From NCBI GenBank assembly GCA_020633975.1, contig JACKCR010000008.1:248001-312000 (forward strand): 64,000 nucleotides of DNA. The letters are read 5' to 3'. The stretch comes from Candidatus Eiseniibacteriota bacterium. GTDB taxonomy: Bacteria > Eisenbacteria > RBG-16-71-46 > CAIMUX01. Below, piece by piece: positions 1 to 7,655 of this stretch; the first letter of the stretch is position 1; the number at the start of each line of letters is the position of its first letter. The position numbers and the translations under genes are program-made. A model generated the notes under the pieces. The model was not told where the DNA came from and ran no database searches. It was given only the letters and a program-made list of their open reading frames with translations.

Positions 1-220
1 GGTAGACGTCGCGCGCCATCTTCTCTTCCTCACGCATCCGCACGAGCTCGGTCCGCTCTCCGGTCGTGAGGACGAGCGGTGCGTTCCCTCGAAGCTCCGC
101 GTCGCCTCCATCGCTACGGCCCCATTGGTGCCCGCCCGCGAGGGCCGATACGGCCACACCTAGAGATACGGCAACGACACCCAGCCCCAGCGCCCGGCGC
201 ATCCTCTCCTTCTCGAACAT
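1..220 (-). CDS. DUF2202 (ferritin-like) domain protein, N-terminal part, cut by window edge
   Basis: Only the first 73 codons are present and the gene runs off the left edge. The translation starts with a short charged stretch, then a hydrophobic signal-like segment ending near ALAGG. It continues to a stretch reading LVRMREEEKMARDVY. An EEEKLARDVY-like motif is the hallmark start of DUF2202 proteins, a four-helix ferritin-like fold of unknown function that is usually exported. I chose the ATG at 220 because GGAGG lies five bases upstream. A second in-frame ATG at 202 is also possible. The family call rests on this motif alone because the rest of the domain is outside the window. Confidence 0.72.
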   Translation of the reverse strand, partial: MFEKERMRRALGLGVVAVSLGVAVSALAGGHQWGRSDGGDAELRGNAPLVLTTGERTELVRMREEEKMARDVY

Positions 221-365
221 CCAAGCCTCCTCTCGACCAACCAGGGACGAATCCATGCCGAGGAGACGCCGAGGCGGAAGCCCAGGCAACGGCTTTCCAA
301 TACGCGAATTCACGTACCGGCCGAAACACAGTGAGGTCTGGAAGTCCCGAAACGTGCGCCGTGCG

Positions 366-719
366 CTATCGCGGCCCGTAGTGCCGAGGCGGGTGGGCCA
401 GAGCTCGGCGACGTGCGTGCTCTCGGATCCAGAGATAGAGAGGAAGCCCGCAGGAGACTCCCACGAGACAGGTCGCGGCAATGGGAACCCACCGCACTGG
501 CACTCGCTTCCTTCGACCATCGATGAGCACGAACGCAATCGTCACGATCGCCGCAACGATGACATCGAGACCGAAGAACGCGCCAACACGAGTGGAGAAT
601 AGCTCCCGAGCGAACCCGCCGAGGTCGAATCCGTGTTCCGCGATCCAGGGGAGGAACTGCGTGAGCGGAAGGATCGCGCCCAGTCCCGTCAAGATTGCGT
701 AGACACTGATCGCGCTCAT
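366..719 (-). CDS. DUF2834 family small membrane protein
   Basis: A 117-residue integral membrane protein with about three hydrophobic helices: residues 5-25 (with the LPLTQF turn), about 45-68 and about 75-95. The ending is basic. The pattern Y-L-T-x-L-G-x-x-L-P, then F-x-x-x-G-F-D, then LDV resembles DUF2834, a family of small inner-membrane proteins with no known activity. The ATG at 719 has AGGAG eight bases upstream. It sits 22 bases after the tandem acetyltransferase gene on the same strand and may be its last co-transcribed gene. No catalytic residues are visible. Confidence 0.7.
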   Translation of the reverse strand: MSAISVYAILTGLGAILPLTQFLPWIAEHGFDLGGFARELFSTRVGAFFGLDVIVAAIVTIAFVLIDGRRKRVPVRWVPIAATCLVGVSCGLPLYLWIREHARRRALAHPPRHYGPR

Positions 720-741
720 GCGTCCGTCTCCTCGCTAGGGG

Positions 742-1791
742 CTAGAGCCAGTGTTCGAACTCTACCTCACCGTAGGCCGGTTGTCCGCTCTCCCCCACGG
801 AAGCCATCTCGTGGACCCGTCGAGAACGAGCGATCGGGTCGGTGTGGACGGCGACGAGCGAGAGGCCGCGCCGAATGCAGAAACGGATGGCCGGCTCGTT
901 CTCGATCGTCGTGGTGAGCCAAAGCCGTCGACAAGCACGGCGCTGTGCGATGGCGTACGCCGCATCGAGTAACAGTGTCCCGAAGCCGAGAGCGCGCTCG
1001 GACGAGTGTAGGGCGACCACTTCGAGCCCTCGATCGTCGACCGCGTAGGCCAAGAGCGCGACCAGTCGACCTCCGAGACGACCGAGGAAGCAGGGCAACT
1101 CATCGACCTGATGCAGACTTCCGCGTGACAAGACGCGCGTACTTCCAGCTTCGCGGAGCAAGAACTCCCGGACCGACGACCGGACCCTTGATCGATCCGT
1201 CGAAGGATCCAACGATCGACCCGTGGATCGGTCGGGTGCTTCGAGCGAGTGGATCGTCTTCAACTTCGAGACGGGGGATAGCTCGGACAATCCGAGATCC
1301 AGCTCCAAGACCGGGAGTTCACGGCCGGCAGGTCGCGACGGTTCGGCGCCTACTCGCTGTGCGCCCATCGACCGATAGAACGGTTCCGCACCAGGATCGG
1401 ACACTATGACCAGCGTCCGTCCTCCCAACTCACGGCAGTGAGACACCGCTTGCAGGAGAAGGGCCGCGCCGACTCCGCGCCCTTGCCACTCGGGCCGGAC
1501 CCACAGGTGGGACAGGTCCCACTTGCCATCCGCGAGCGGCTGGGCAGATACGAATCCCGCCACACCTGCAGCGGACTCGCACACCGAATACCAGTTTGTC
1601 TCGATCGAGGCCGGTGTCGGCTCCAGATCATCTCGCCAGAGCAAGAGCCACTCGATCGGATAGCCGCGGCTCGCCTTCGCTGCCCAGGCGACCCGTGCCA
1701 TCGCCTCGGCATCGGAGGCCCGCGCCAGGCGGAAGGAGAGGTCCCCGATGGCAGGACTACCGAAGCGAGATCGAACGGGCGACCTACTCAC
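742..1791 (-). CDS. Tandem GNAT-family N-acetyltransferase (two GNAT domains)
   Basis: The 349-residue protein carries two GNAT folds. The first (about 15-165) has the acetyl-CoA loop QGRGVGAALL and ends with FYRSMGAQ. The second (about 215-349) has ERALGFGTLLLDAA and IRFCIRRGL. GNAT enzymes move an acetyl group from acetyl-CoA to an amine; the substrate cannot be told here. The linker (about 180-210) is an Asp/Arg/Ser-rich near-repeat (DRSTGRS, DPSTDRS). The GTG at 1791 lies inside a three-copy 14-bp repeat that also holds the stop codon of the upstream ATP-grasp gene, and a GAGG precedes it closely. The start is therefore not certain. Confidence 0.82.
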   Translation of the reverse strand: MSRSPVRSRFGSPAIGDLSFRLARASDAEAMARVAWAAKASRGYPIEWLLLWRDDLEPTPASIETNWYSVCESAAGVAGFVSAQPLADGKWDLSHLWVRPEWQGRGVGAALLLQAVSHCRELGGRTLVIVSDPGAEPFYRSMGAQRVGAEPSRPAGRELPVLELDLGLSELSPVSKLKTIHSLEAPDRSTGRSLDPSTDRSRVRSSVREFLLREAGSTRVLSRGSLHQVDELPCFLGRLGGRLVALLAYAVDDRGLEVVALHSSERALGFGTLLLDAAYAIAQRRACRRLWLTTTIENEPAIRFCIRRGLSLVAVHTDPIARSRRVHEMASVGESGQPAYGEVEFEHWL

Positions 1792-1820
1792 GAGCCTCTA
1801 CTCACGAGGCTCTACTCACG
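1784..1820. repeat. Three-copy 14-bp tandem repeat at a gene junction
   Basis: The nonamer ctactcacg occurs at 1784-1792, 1798-1806 and 1812-1820, separated by agcct and aggct, giving a 14-bp period. On the coding (minus) strand each copy reads CGTGAGTAG. The first copy supplies the TAG stop of the ATP-grasp gene (1812-1814) and the last supplies the GTG start of the tandem acetyltransferase (1789-1791). The junction thus seems to have been built by duplicating the 3' end of the upstream gene. Confidence 0.85.
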
Positions 1821-2927
1821 GTCCAGCCGACCCACGATGGCGTCCGCAAACGACTCGGCTGAGCCGGGCACGATACGGAAGTAGAGCGCGGGTTCGATCA
1901 GTTCTAGCTCCATCAAGAGGAACAGCTCTCCCGTGCGGACGATATCGACTCGAGCATAGAGGAGAGGAGGATCGAAGAGCTGCGCGATCGCCCCACACGT
2001 CTCGACGAGATCACGAGGCGGGTCGGCCGGAGTGATCATCCCGCCGTACTCCTCCTGCACTCGGAAGTCGCCCGTCTTCGGCATCTTGAGTACGGCGTGG
2101 CTGTATCGACCGTTGAAGTAGAAGAGCGATGTCTCCCCAGACGTGAGGATCTCGGGAACGAACGGCTGGGCCATGTACGCGCGACCGCGAAGCGCCGCCT
2201 CGATTCGCTCCTCGTTCTCCAGGGTGTACGCCAAGTAGGGAACGTCGCCCGTGAACCACTCTCGACGGGAGGAGTCGTTTCCCTCCGCGCCACTGCATGC
2301 CTCTTCGCGCCTAGCCGCGGCACTCGGGAGAGAGTCGTTCCTGGTTGGGCCGCTCCGAGTCGATTCGTTCTTGGCCGAATCGTTCTTGGCCGAATCGCTC
2401 TTCGTCGAGTCACCTCTTGCCGAGTCTTCAGCAAACGAGTCCGCGCCCGCCGTTGCCAGCTTCGAGCGTTCGTTCCGTACCCGAAAGGTATCGAATGCGC
2501 ACGCACCCACCGTCGGCTTGACGATGAGGTCGTGCGTCTGGAAGTGACTGAACAGAGCTTCGAGATCGAGGTTCGCGTCTGCCTCTCGGTAGAGGGTCGG
2601 CACCACCGGAACGCCTCGATCCCCGAGCTCTCCGAGGTACCGTTTGTCCGCGTTCCAGCGCACGACCTCGCTCGGATTCCACAGTTCGCACCCGGCAGCT
2701 TCGATCCGCTCCAGCACTTCGAGGAACTCGCTCAGGCGATCGTGATAGTCCCACGTGGTCCGGAGTACGACGGCGCGAAAGCGGCTCCAGTCGACATCGG
2801 CATCCCAGGGGACGGCGTCGAGTTCGTAGCCTAGGCGAGCGAGTGGCTCCCGAACGAGCTCGTCGTCGGAGACGTAGCCGTCCATGTCGTGGATCGTGAG
2901 AAACGCGATCCGCGGGCGATCAGGCAT
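1812..2927 (-). CDS. ATP-grasp domain protein (RimK/glutathione-synthetase-like ligase)
   Basis: A 371-residue protein with an N-terminal pre-ATP-grasp fold (RIAFLTIHDMDGY, then LRTTWDYH) followed by an ATP-grasp core (ADKRYLGELGDRGVPVVPT, then DLIVKPTVGACA). Near the C-terminus it has acidic metal-binding-like segments (YARVDIVRTGELFLLMELELI). The family joins a carboxylate to an amine or thiol through an acyl-phosphate using ATP; the substrates are not evident. Inside the core a Ser/Asp/Lys-rich block (about 155-225) built from pentapeptide-like units is inserted, which I have not seen in normal members. The ATG at 2927 follows GAGGCC and lies 25 bases downstream of the SRPBCC gene, so the two are probably co-transcribed. 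Confidence 0.82.
   Translation of the reverse strand: MPDRPRIAFLTIHDMDGYVSDDELVREPLARLGYELDAVPWDADVDWSRFRAVVLRTTWDYHDRLSEFLEVLERIEAAGCELWNPSEVVRWNADKRYLGELGDRGVPVVPTLYREADANLDLEALFSHFQTHDLIVKPTVGACAFDTFRVRNERSKLATAGADSFAEDSARGDSTKSDSAKNDSAKNESTRSGPTRNDSLPSAAARREEACSGAEGNDSSRREWFTGDVPYLAYTLENEERIEAALRGRAYMAQPFVPEILTSGETSLFYFNGRYSHAVLKMPKTGDFRVQEEYGGMITPADPPRDLVETCGAIAQLFDPPLLYARVDIVRTGELFLLMELELIEPALYFRIVPGSAESFADAIVGRLDRE
2361..2450. repeat. 15-bp in-frame repeat array inside the ATP-grasp gene
   Basis: Six degenerate 15-bp units begin at 2361, 2376, 2391, 2406, 2421 and 2436, each starting cga(a/g/t)tc. The first three are nearly identical. Because the period is five codons the frame is kept. 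The protein shows serial units of the type SAKND, SAKNE and STRSG. This is a slippage-type expansion within a catalytic domain. Confidence 0.85.
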
Positions 2928-2952
2928 CGTGTGGCCTCCGAGAGGTTCGTGC

Positions 2953-3504
2953 TCAGAAGTCCCAGATGTCTTCTTCGGACTCTGCTCCCTCGGGGTCGAT
3001 CAGGACCTTCGCGAGCTTTCCGAGGAAGTGCTCCCAACCTTCGAAGTGGTTCTCACGATCGTCTTGGTCTTGATCGGAGTCGTCGTACGGCCCCTGGGTG
3101 AGAAGCATGTGGGTCATCGGCCCGTAGTCCCCGGCCGGCGCCGCGACGATCCGGATCATCACGTTCCGCGACGGAAGGTCAGGCGCGTGGCGCCACGCCC
3201 AAGTGAACCCGAGACGTCCTTCCGAGCCGACGACCGGGCCTTGGGTCTCGGAACCACCGGGAACGGGGGTGACCTCCGTGTACTCGCCGCTGAGCGTCCA
3301 ACCCATCATCGGCCAGGAGAGCTCATACTTCCCGCCTACCTTCGGGCTGGTCACGGCCTCGTCGGGCCACCACTTCTCGAGCTTCGATGCCTCCGTGAAG
3401 TAGGAGAACACCTCGTCCGCAGGCCCTGGCAGGACGACCTCCAACTCCAGCGTGGTGTAGTCGGCGGATACGTCCGCGACCTCGAACTCGACATCGTCGC
3501 TCAT
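2953..3504 (-). CDS. SRPBCC/AHSA1-like protein
   Basis: A 183-residue acidic protein with the START/Bet v1-like features of the AHSA1 group. These are an N-terminal beta-rich segment with LPGPADEVFSYFTEASKLEKWW, a central GGKYELSW strand, and a C-terminal helix containing HFEGWEHFLGKLAKVL. These proteins form a hydrophobic ligand pocket, and many bacterial members are of unknown function. The ATG at 3504 has GGAGGAG seven bases upstream; the reading frame extends further 5' but without a ribosome site. It lies directly upstream of the ATP-grasp gene. The acidic run DDSDQDQDD before the last helix is unusual. Confidence 0.8.
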   Translation of the reverse strand: MSDDVEFEVADVSADYTTLELEVVLPGPADEVFSYFTEASKLEKWWPDEAVTSPKVGGKYELSWPMMGWTLSGEYTEVTPVPGGSETQGPVVGSEGRLGFTWAWRHAPDLPSRNVMIRIVAAPAGDYGPMTHMLLTQGPYDDSDQDQDDRENHFEGWEHFLGKLAKVLIDPEGAESEEDIWDF

Positions 3505-3740
3505 CTGAGTCTCCTCCTTCGGTGCGCGCCGCTCGAGAGCGTCCCTGCCCTCATCGTCGAGACGACCTCCACTGGGTCTCCCGCCTCTTCGTCGACATCC
3601 TCGCACCGGTAGTGCAGCCGCGTCCGGTGACACTCCATTTGCCCGCGGTCGCGTGCCGATCCACCGGGAGCCTCACGCGAAACGGGCGGGTGCGTCAAGC
3701 GCCCCCGCCCATTCTCACATCTCACGCACGGGGCACGCTG

Positions 3741-6143
3741 CTACCGAACCCGAACCACCCGCGCCGTCTCGGAAACGTCTCCTGCCTTCACCCGGAGCCA
3801 GAAGACCCCGGAGCCTGCGTCGTTTCCGCCTTGATCGATTCCGGCCCAGCGGAGCGTATGGGGTCCAACCGACAAGTGGACTTGGTCCTCGGCGTAGATC
3901 CGCCGTCCCTGGAGGTCGAAGACCTCGAGCCGCACCGGTGTCGGCCGATCGAGCCGGAACCGGATCGAGAGCTCGTCCTGGAACGGAAGCGGCCCGGTCG
4001 AGAACGCGAGAAGCGCGGCTCCTGCTGGGCCTTCATCGGTCGAGATGTCCTCGATGCCGGTGACGTTCACGCTCACCGTATCGGACACCATGGCCTCGGG
4101 CCGGGACTTCCCGTATGTGGACCACAACGCGTGCAGGATGTCACCCGCATCGTTCGTCGTGTTCTCGTCGCGGAGGAAGTCGGCGTACTCCTTGGACATC
4201 GTCTGATAGTAGAGCGTCGCGATGACGTGGTCGGTCTCGGCGGGAAGCGGATAGCCACGCGTGTCCCAGTACTGACCGTCCGGGTAGCGCTGCGCGACCC
4301 CATCTTCCACGGGCAGCCCACCGAACGTATCGTAGTTCGCGTTCGTGAAGCCCCGAGGCGGAATCCGGTTGTCCTTGTAGGTCGAGTCGTTGAGCACGAA
4401 GTGGAAGCTCTCCCCCGCGGTCTGCCCGATCGCCGCGGCGAGGCCGGGCGAGATTCCCATCTTCGCTTCGTAGACCGTCGCGTGTTCGTCTTCCGTCAGC
4501 ACTGCGGTCGAACTGTCGTAGGCGGCCGACTCGTAGATCTTCGCGCCTCCCTGATCGAAGGCCTGCACGTTGATCCACATCCGACGGCCTTCGGGATAGC
4601 CCGTGGGCAGCTTGTGACCGGTCTGGTTCGTCACCGTGACGGCTGCGAGGAAGCTATCCGCGTCCGCAGTGACCACGACCTCGAGCTCGGCAGCGTTCTG
4701 CAGCATGTAGCGGGCTCGGTCGATCCCGGCCATGATCGCCGTCTCGTCCACCTCGCCCGGATAGAGGTCGAGCACCAGTAGCGGGACAAAGGTGTTCCCG
4801 CCGGTGAGGTCGTGGATCGGGACGTCCGGACGGAGCGGCGCGAACTCCGAGTTGCAGCCATGCCCGGAAGCGTCCCTCATGTGGCAATCCTCACACGTCG
4901 CCACGTAGCCGCCCGGCTTGTTCCCGGCGAACTCGGGCGCGTACACACCCGTCGGCGTGTTGTAGTCGGAGAACTTCCACTCGTGGTACGTCCGCTCGAG
5001 GGGTAGTGCGTCGTTCAGATTGGCAATCGGCGTATCGAGAGCGTTCGGAGCGTAGTCCTGACCCGAAACGCGCGTGAACGCGGGATTCGAGACGGAGTGA
5101 CACGTACCGCACATGTCCCCGTCCTGATGGAACGGCGACTGGAGCCAAGGATGCATGGCGTCTGGCGCGTCGAACGGACCGCGCCGCCAGGACGACGGGT
5201 CGACGACGTACTGCCCGGTCTCGAACGAGGTCGGCACGGCGTCGAGCTGCTGAAGGACGTACGCATCTTCGACCGGCGAGATGCCGTCCTCGTAGATCGG
5301 GTCCACCATCTTGTGGCAAAAGTCACACGCGACGCCGTCGCGATCCGCCTGCGTGAGGCGGGAGCCATCGGTGGGCTGGCTCCGTCCGTCCAGCCAGCCG
5401 CCGGGGGTGTGACACCGGATGCACATATCTCCCGAACTCGGCGCGTCCTGTTCCGCGATCGCAAGGCAGGCGTGGAAGAGAGGATCACGAGCGGCATGGT
5501 GCATCATGCTGCCGAAGTACGTGGCCGCAGGCTCCACTTCCGGCTCGTAGCCACCGTGACAGATCTGACAGAGACTCGAGGAGTCGAGGCTCCGAGAAAT
5601 CGCGAACGGCTGCGATCCCGGCAGCTCGAAGTCACGAAGCGTGGTGGGAACGAACCCGCCCGGAGTCTGCAGGATCGAGAAAGTGGCATCGCTGATGTCG
5701 TCAGAGCTCATCGCGGTGTTGTCGATCGCCACGACCCGAATCCGCGCTTCGGAGGTCGGCGTGTTGTGAACTGGCCAGAGCCACTGCCCAGTGTTGGGAA
5801 GCCCCCGAACGACCATCTTCCAGTCCGCCGACTCGGCATCCCGGTACTCGATCTGGATCTCGGTGACCGTCCCATCCGTGTCCGTGGCCGACCACTCCAC
5901 CATGGCGTCCGTCCCCCCGGTCCAGACTTCGCCACCTACTGGGGACAGGAGATCGATGGTGGGCGGAACCGCGGTTGCAGTCCCCGCGGTCGCCAAGCCA
6001 AGACCGACTAGGCAGGTCGAGGTGAGAACTCGAGCAGCTCGTCGCCGGGGGAGGAGGCTGGATGGAGCGCCGGGCGAGGTCCGCCCGGCGGGTAGAGAAC
6101 AGGGTAGTGAGTTGTCTCCCTGAGGCTTAAGGGAGTCAGACAT
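3741..6143 (-). CDS. Secreted pentaheme c-type cytochrome with FlgD-like C-terminal module
   Basis: An 800-residue exported protein. A basic stretch RRRAAR precedes a hydrophobic signal that probably ends at ATA58. An Ig-like domain (about 60-157) follows. Five CxxCH heme sites sit at about 192-196, 241-245, 273-277, 345-349 and 417-421. A beta-rich region comes next and the last about 85 residues form a FlgD-like/T9SS-type sorting module (VRLEVFDLQGRRIY, ending ARVVRVR). It is probably an extracellular or surface electron-transfer protein, with the partner unknown. The ATG at 6143 has GAAGGAG seven bases upstream. I do not see a matching reductase next to it. Confidence 0.88.
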   Translation of the reverse strand: MSDSLKPQGDNSLPCSLPAGRTSPGAPSSLLPRRRAARVLTSTCLVGLGLATAGTATAVPPTIDLLSPVGGEVWTGGTDAMVEWSATDTDGTVTEIQIEYRDAESADWKMVVRGLPNTGQWLWPVHNTPTSEARIRVVAIDNTAMSSDDISDATFSILQTPGGFVPTTLRDFELPGSQPFAISRSLDSSSLCQICHGGYEPEVEPAATYFGSMMHHAARDPLFHACLAIAEQDAPSSGDMCIRCHTPGGWLDGRSQPTDGSRLTQADRDGVACDFCHKMVDPIYEDGISPVEDAYVLQQLDAVPTSFETGQYVVDPSSWRRGPFDAPDAMHPWLQSPFHQDGDMCGTCHSVSNPAFTRVSGQDYAPNALDTPIANLNDALPLERTYHEWKFSDYNTPTGVYAPEFAGNKPGGYVATCEDCHMRDASGHGCNSEFAPLRPDVPIHDLTGGNTFVPLLVLDLYPGEVDETAIMAGIDRARYMLQNAAELEVVVTADADSFLAAVTVTNQTGHKLPTGYPEGRRMWINVQAFDQGGAKIYESAAYDSSTAVLTEDEHATVYEAKMGISPGLAAAIGQTAGESFHFVLNDSTYKDNRIPPRGFTNANYDTFGGLPVEDGVAQRYPDGQYWDTRGYPLPAETDHVIATLYYQTMSKEYADFLRDENTTNDAGDILHALWSTYGKSRPEAMVSDTVSVNVTGIEDISTDEGPAGAALLAFSTGPLPFQDELSIRFRLDRPTPVRLEVFDLQGRRIYAEDQVHLSVGPHTLRWAGIDQGGNDAGSGVFWLRVKAGDVSETARVVRVR

Positions 6144-6183
6144 TCAGGGTCTCCTTCATTGCGGACGGGAAATGGACCCCTTG

Positions 6184-6189
6184 AGGATA
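6184..6189 (-). promoter_or_regulatory. Candidate -10 element (TATCCT) of the cytochrome gene
   Basis: On the minus strand the context GTGGTATCCTCAAG lies about 40 bases upstream of the ATG at 6143. It resembles the -10 hexamers upstream of other genes in the window (TATACT at 24591, 29407, 31040 and 51691). No convincing -35 box is seen. Confidence 0.35.
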
Positions 6190-6286
6190 CCACGAATGCG
6201 GCACGATCCGATAGGTTGTGAGATATCGGAATCAGGCGGGAAAGTGTTGAGAGACAGCTACTTGTTCCAACAACGATGCGATCCGC

Positions 6287-6658
6287 TCAAGAGGCCCTGA
6301 GCAGCTCTGTCACGTTGTTCGAGAGTTCCTCTTCGGCGATTGGCTTGGATAGGAACCGGGACGCGCCGAGATCGAGCAGATGTGCGATCGAACCGCTCGT
6401 GGCGACACTCGACACGATCAGGATCGGCAAGAACTTGTGAACCTGTTGACCACGAATGAGTTGGACGAGGCGAACCCCATCCATTTTCGGCATGAGGACA
6501 TCGGTGATGACGAGCTGGATGTCTTCGTTCGCCTCCAGGATTCCGAACGCAACCTCGCCGTCCGATGCCTTGATGGTCTCGTGCCCGTGCTTACGGAGCA
6601 TCCTAGAGACCAGCTCGCGGGTGAGTCGATCATCGTCGACGACCAGGATCCGAGCCAC
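6287..6658 (-). CDS. Single-domain response regulator (CheY-like receiver)
   Basis: The protein is one receiver domain of about 123 residues with no output domain. The acidic pocket is VVDDD (residues 6-10), the phospho-acceptor is D53 in VITDVLMPKMDG, the switch Ser is about S83 (IVSS), and the conserved Lys is K105 in FLSKP. Such proteins relay a phosphate from a histidine kinase to a partner. No kinase is encoded next to it. The start is a GTG at 6658 with GGAGG five bases upstream; the open frame continues 5' only into non-conserved sequence. Confidence 0.9.
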   Translation of the reverse strand: MARILVVDDDRLTRELVSRMLRKHGHETIKASDGEVAFGILEANEDIQLVITDVLMPKMDGVRLVQLIRGQQVHKFLPILIVSSVATSGSIAHLLDLGASRFLSKPIAEEELSNNVTELLRAS

Positions 6659-6893
6659 ACGGACCTCCAATCCTCGTTCGTTCTCCCCCTTTCCCCGCCG
6701 ATCAGTCGGCAAGAGGCGGCCCAGGGAGAACCGATGAGTTATACACATGGGCGCGACCCGGACATGCATAAAGTGACGTGTCCAGCTGGTTGGACACTCG
6801 CGCCAGATGGCAATACAGTCGGAGCGGGTAACAGGTACCACTCGAGGTAGACGGCGATGCCTCGATCGATCGCCCGCTGGTCGGGGGGGGCGA

Positions 6894-7481
6894 CTACCTC
6901 GTCGTCACTTGCTGATCCTGCTCCTTCGTGGAGCCGCGGATCGCGACCTCGAGTTCGGGAGTGAAGTGCGTCGTCGCCCAGGCGGACCTTTCGGTCGACA
7001 TCTCGGGAAGGTAGTACTCGATGAAGATCCGTGGATATCTGTCCGGATCGAGGTCGCGGATCTCGTAGGCGAGGCTGAGCAAGACGGCTGCACTCACCTT
7101 CTCCGCCAGTCGGACCTGGACATTACGCTTCGTACCAGAAAGCCGTTCGTCCTTGATGATCTTGTACGAGGCGCGGGGCGCCTTGTGTCCAGGCTCTTCG
7201 GAAGAGGGAACGAAGGGACCACCATCGTGGTTCCTCCACGGAATCGCGGACAAGGAGAGGATCGAGCCTGAGAGGAACAATACGGCGAGACCAAACGCCC
7301 ATCGCGTCCGTCCCCGTCGGTAGAGCAGGTACGGAATGCCAACCGGCCAGAATACGAGACAAAGGACCAGTCTGAGCAGAACGATCACCACCTTCCCATC
7401 GCGGGCCTGGACGAGCCGGACCAGTCCGAGCGGGGCCAGTCCGAGCGGGGCGTTTGGACCCGCTCTAGAGCACCACCTCAC
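6894..7481 (-). CDS. Uncharacterised membrane-anchored protein
   Basis: I do not recognise a named family. The 195-residue product has two hydrophobic helices in its first half (VVIVLLRLVLCLVFWPVGIPYLL and WAFGLAVLFLSGSILSL). A soluble C-terminal domain follows with TKRNVQVRL, FIEYYLPEM, AWATTHFTPELEV and IRG, which looks like a conserved compact fold. The true start may be a GTG within VVIVLL, about 32 codons in, preceded by GGGAAGG. The part before it contains an 18-bp duplication giving PLGLAPLGL. It is divergent from the kinase gene at 7656. Confidence 0.6.
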   Translation of the reverse strand: MRWCSRAGPNAPLGLAPLGLVRLVQARDGKVVIVLLRLVLCLVFWPVGIPYLLYRRGRTRWAFGLAVLFLSGSILSLSAIPWRNHDGGPFVPSSEEPGHKAPRASYKIIKDERLSGTKRNVQVRLAEKVSAAVLLSLAYEIRDLDPDRYPRIFIEYYLPEMSTERSAWATTHFTPELEVAIRGSTKEQDQQVTTR

Positions 7482-7655
7482 CTATCGGCCGGCAGAACTT
7501 GGATTTCGACCCTCTTGTGCGGCCCATTGGGGCCCCATGACGCCCTCCGCCACGGGGCTCACCGAATGCGTCGTAACATTCTTTACGACAGACACTTACT
7601 CGGGAACCAGCCCAGTGGTCCTGGCGGAGTCGTGCTGCGAGACACGGAACGGGCC

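Noticed and set aside
3501-3725. Possible small minus-strand gene upstream of the SRPBCC gene
   Set aside because: It has Cys residues but no recognisable motif, overlaps the ribosome site of the SRPBCC gene, and has no clear ribosome site of its own.
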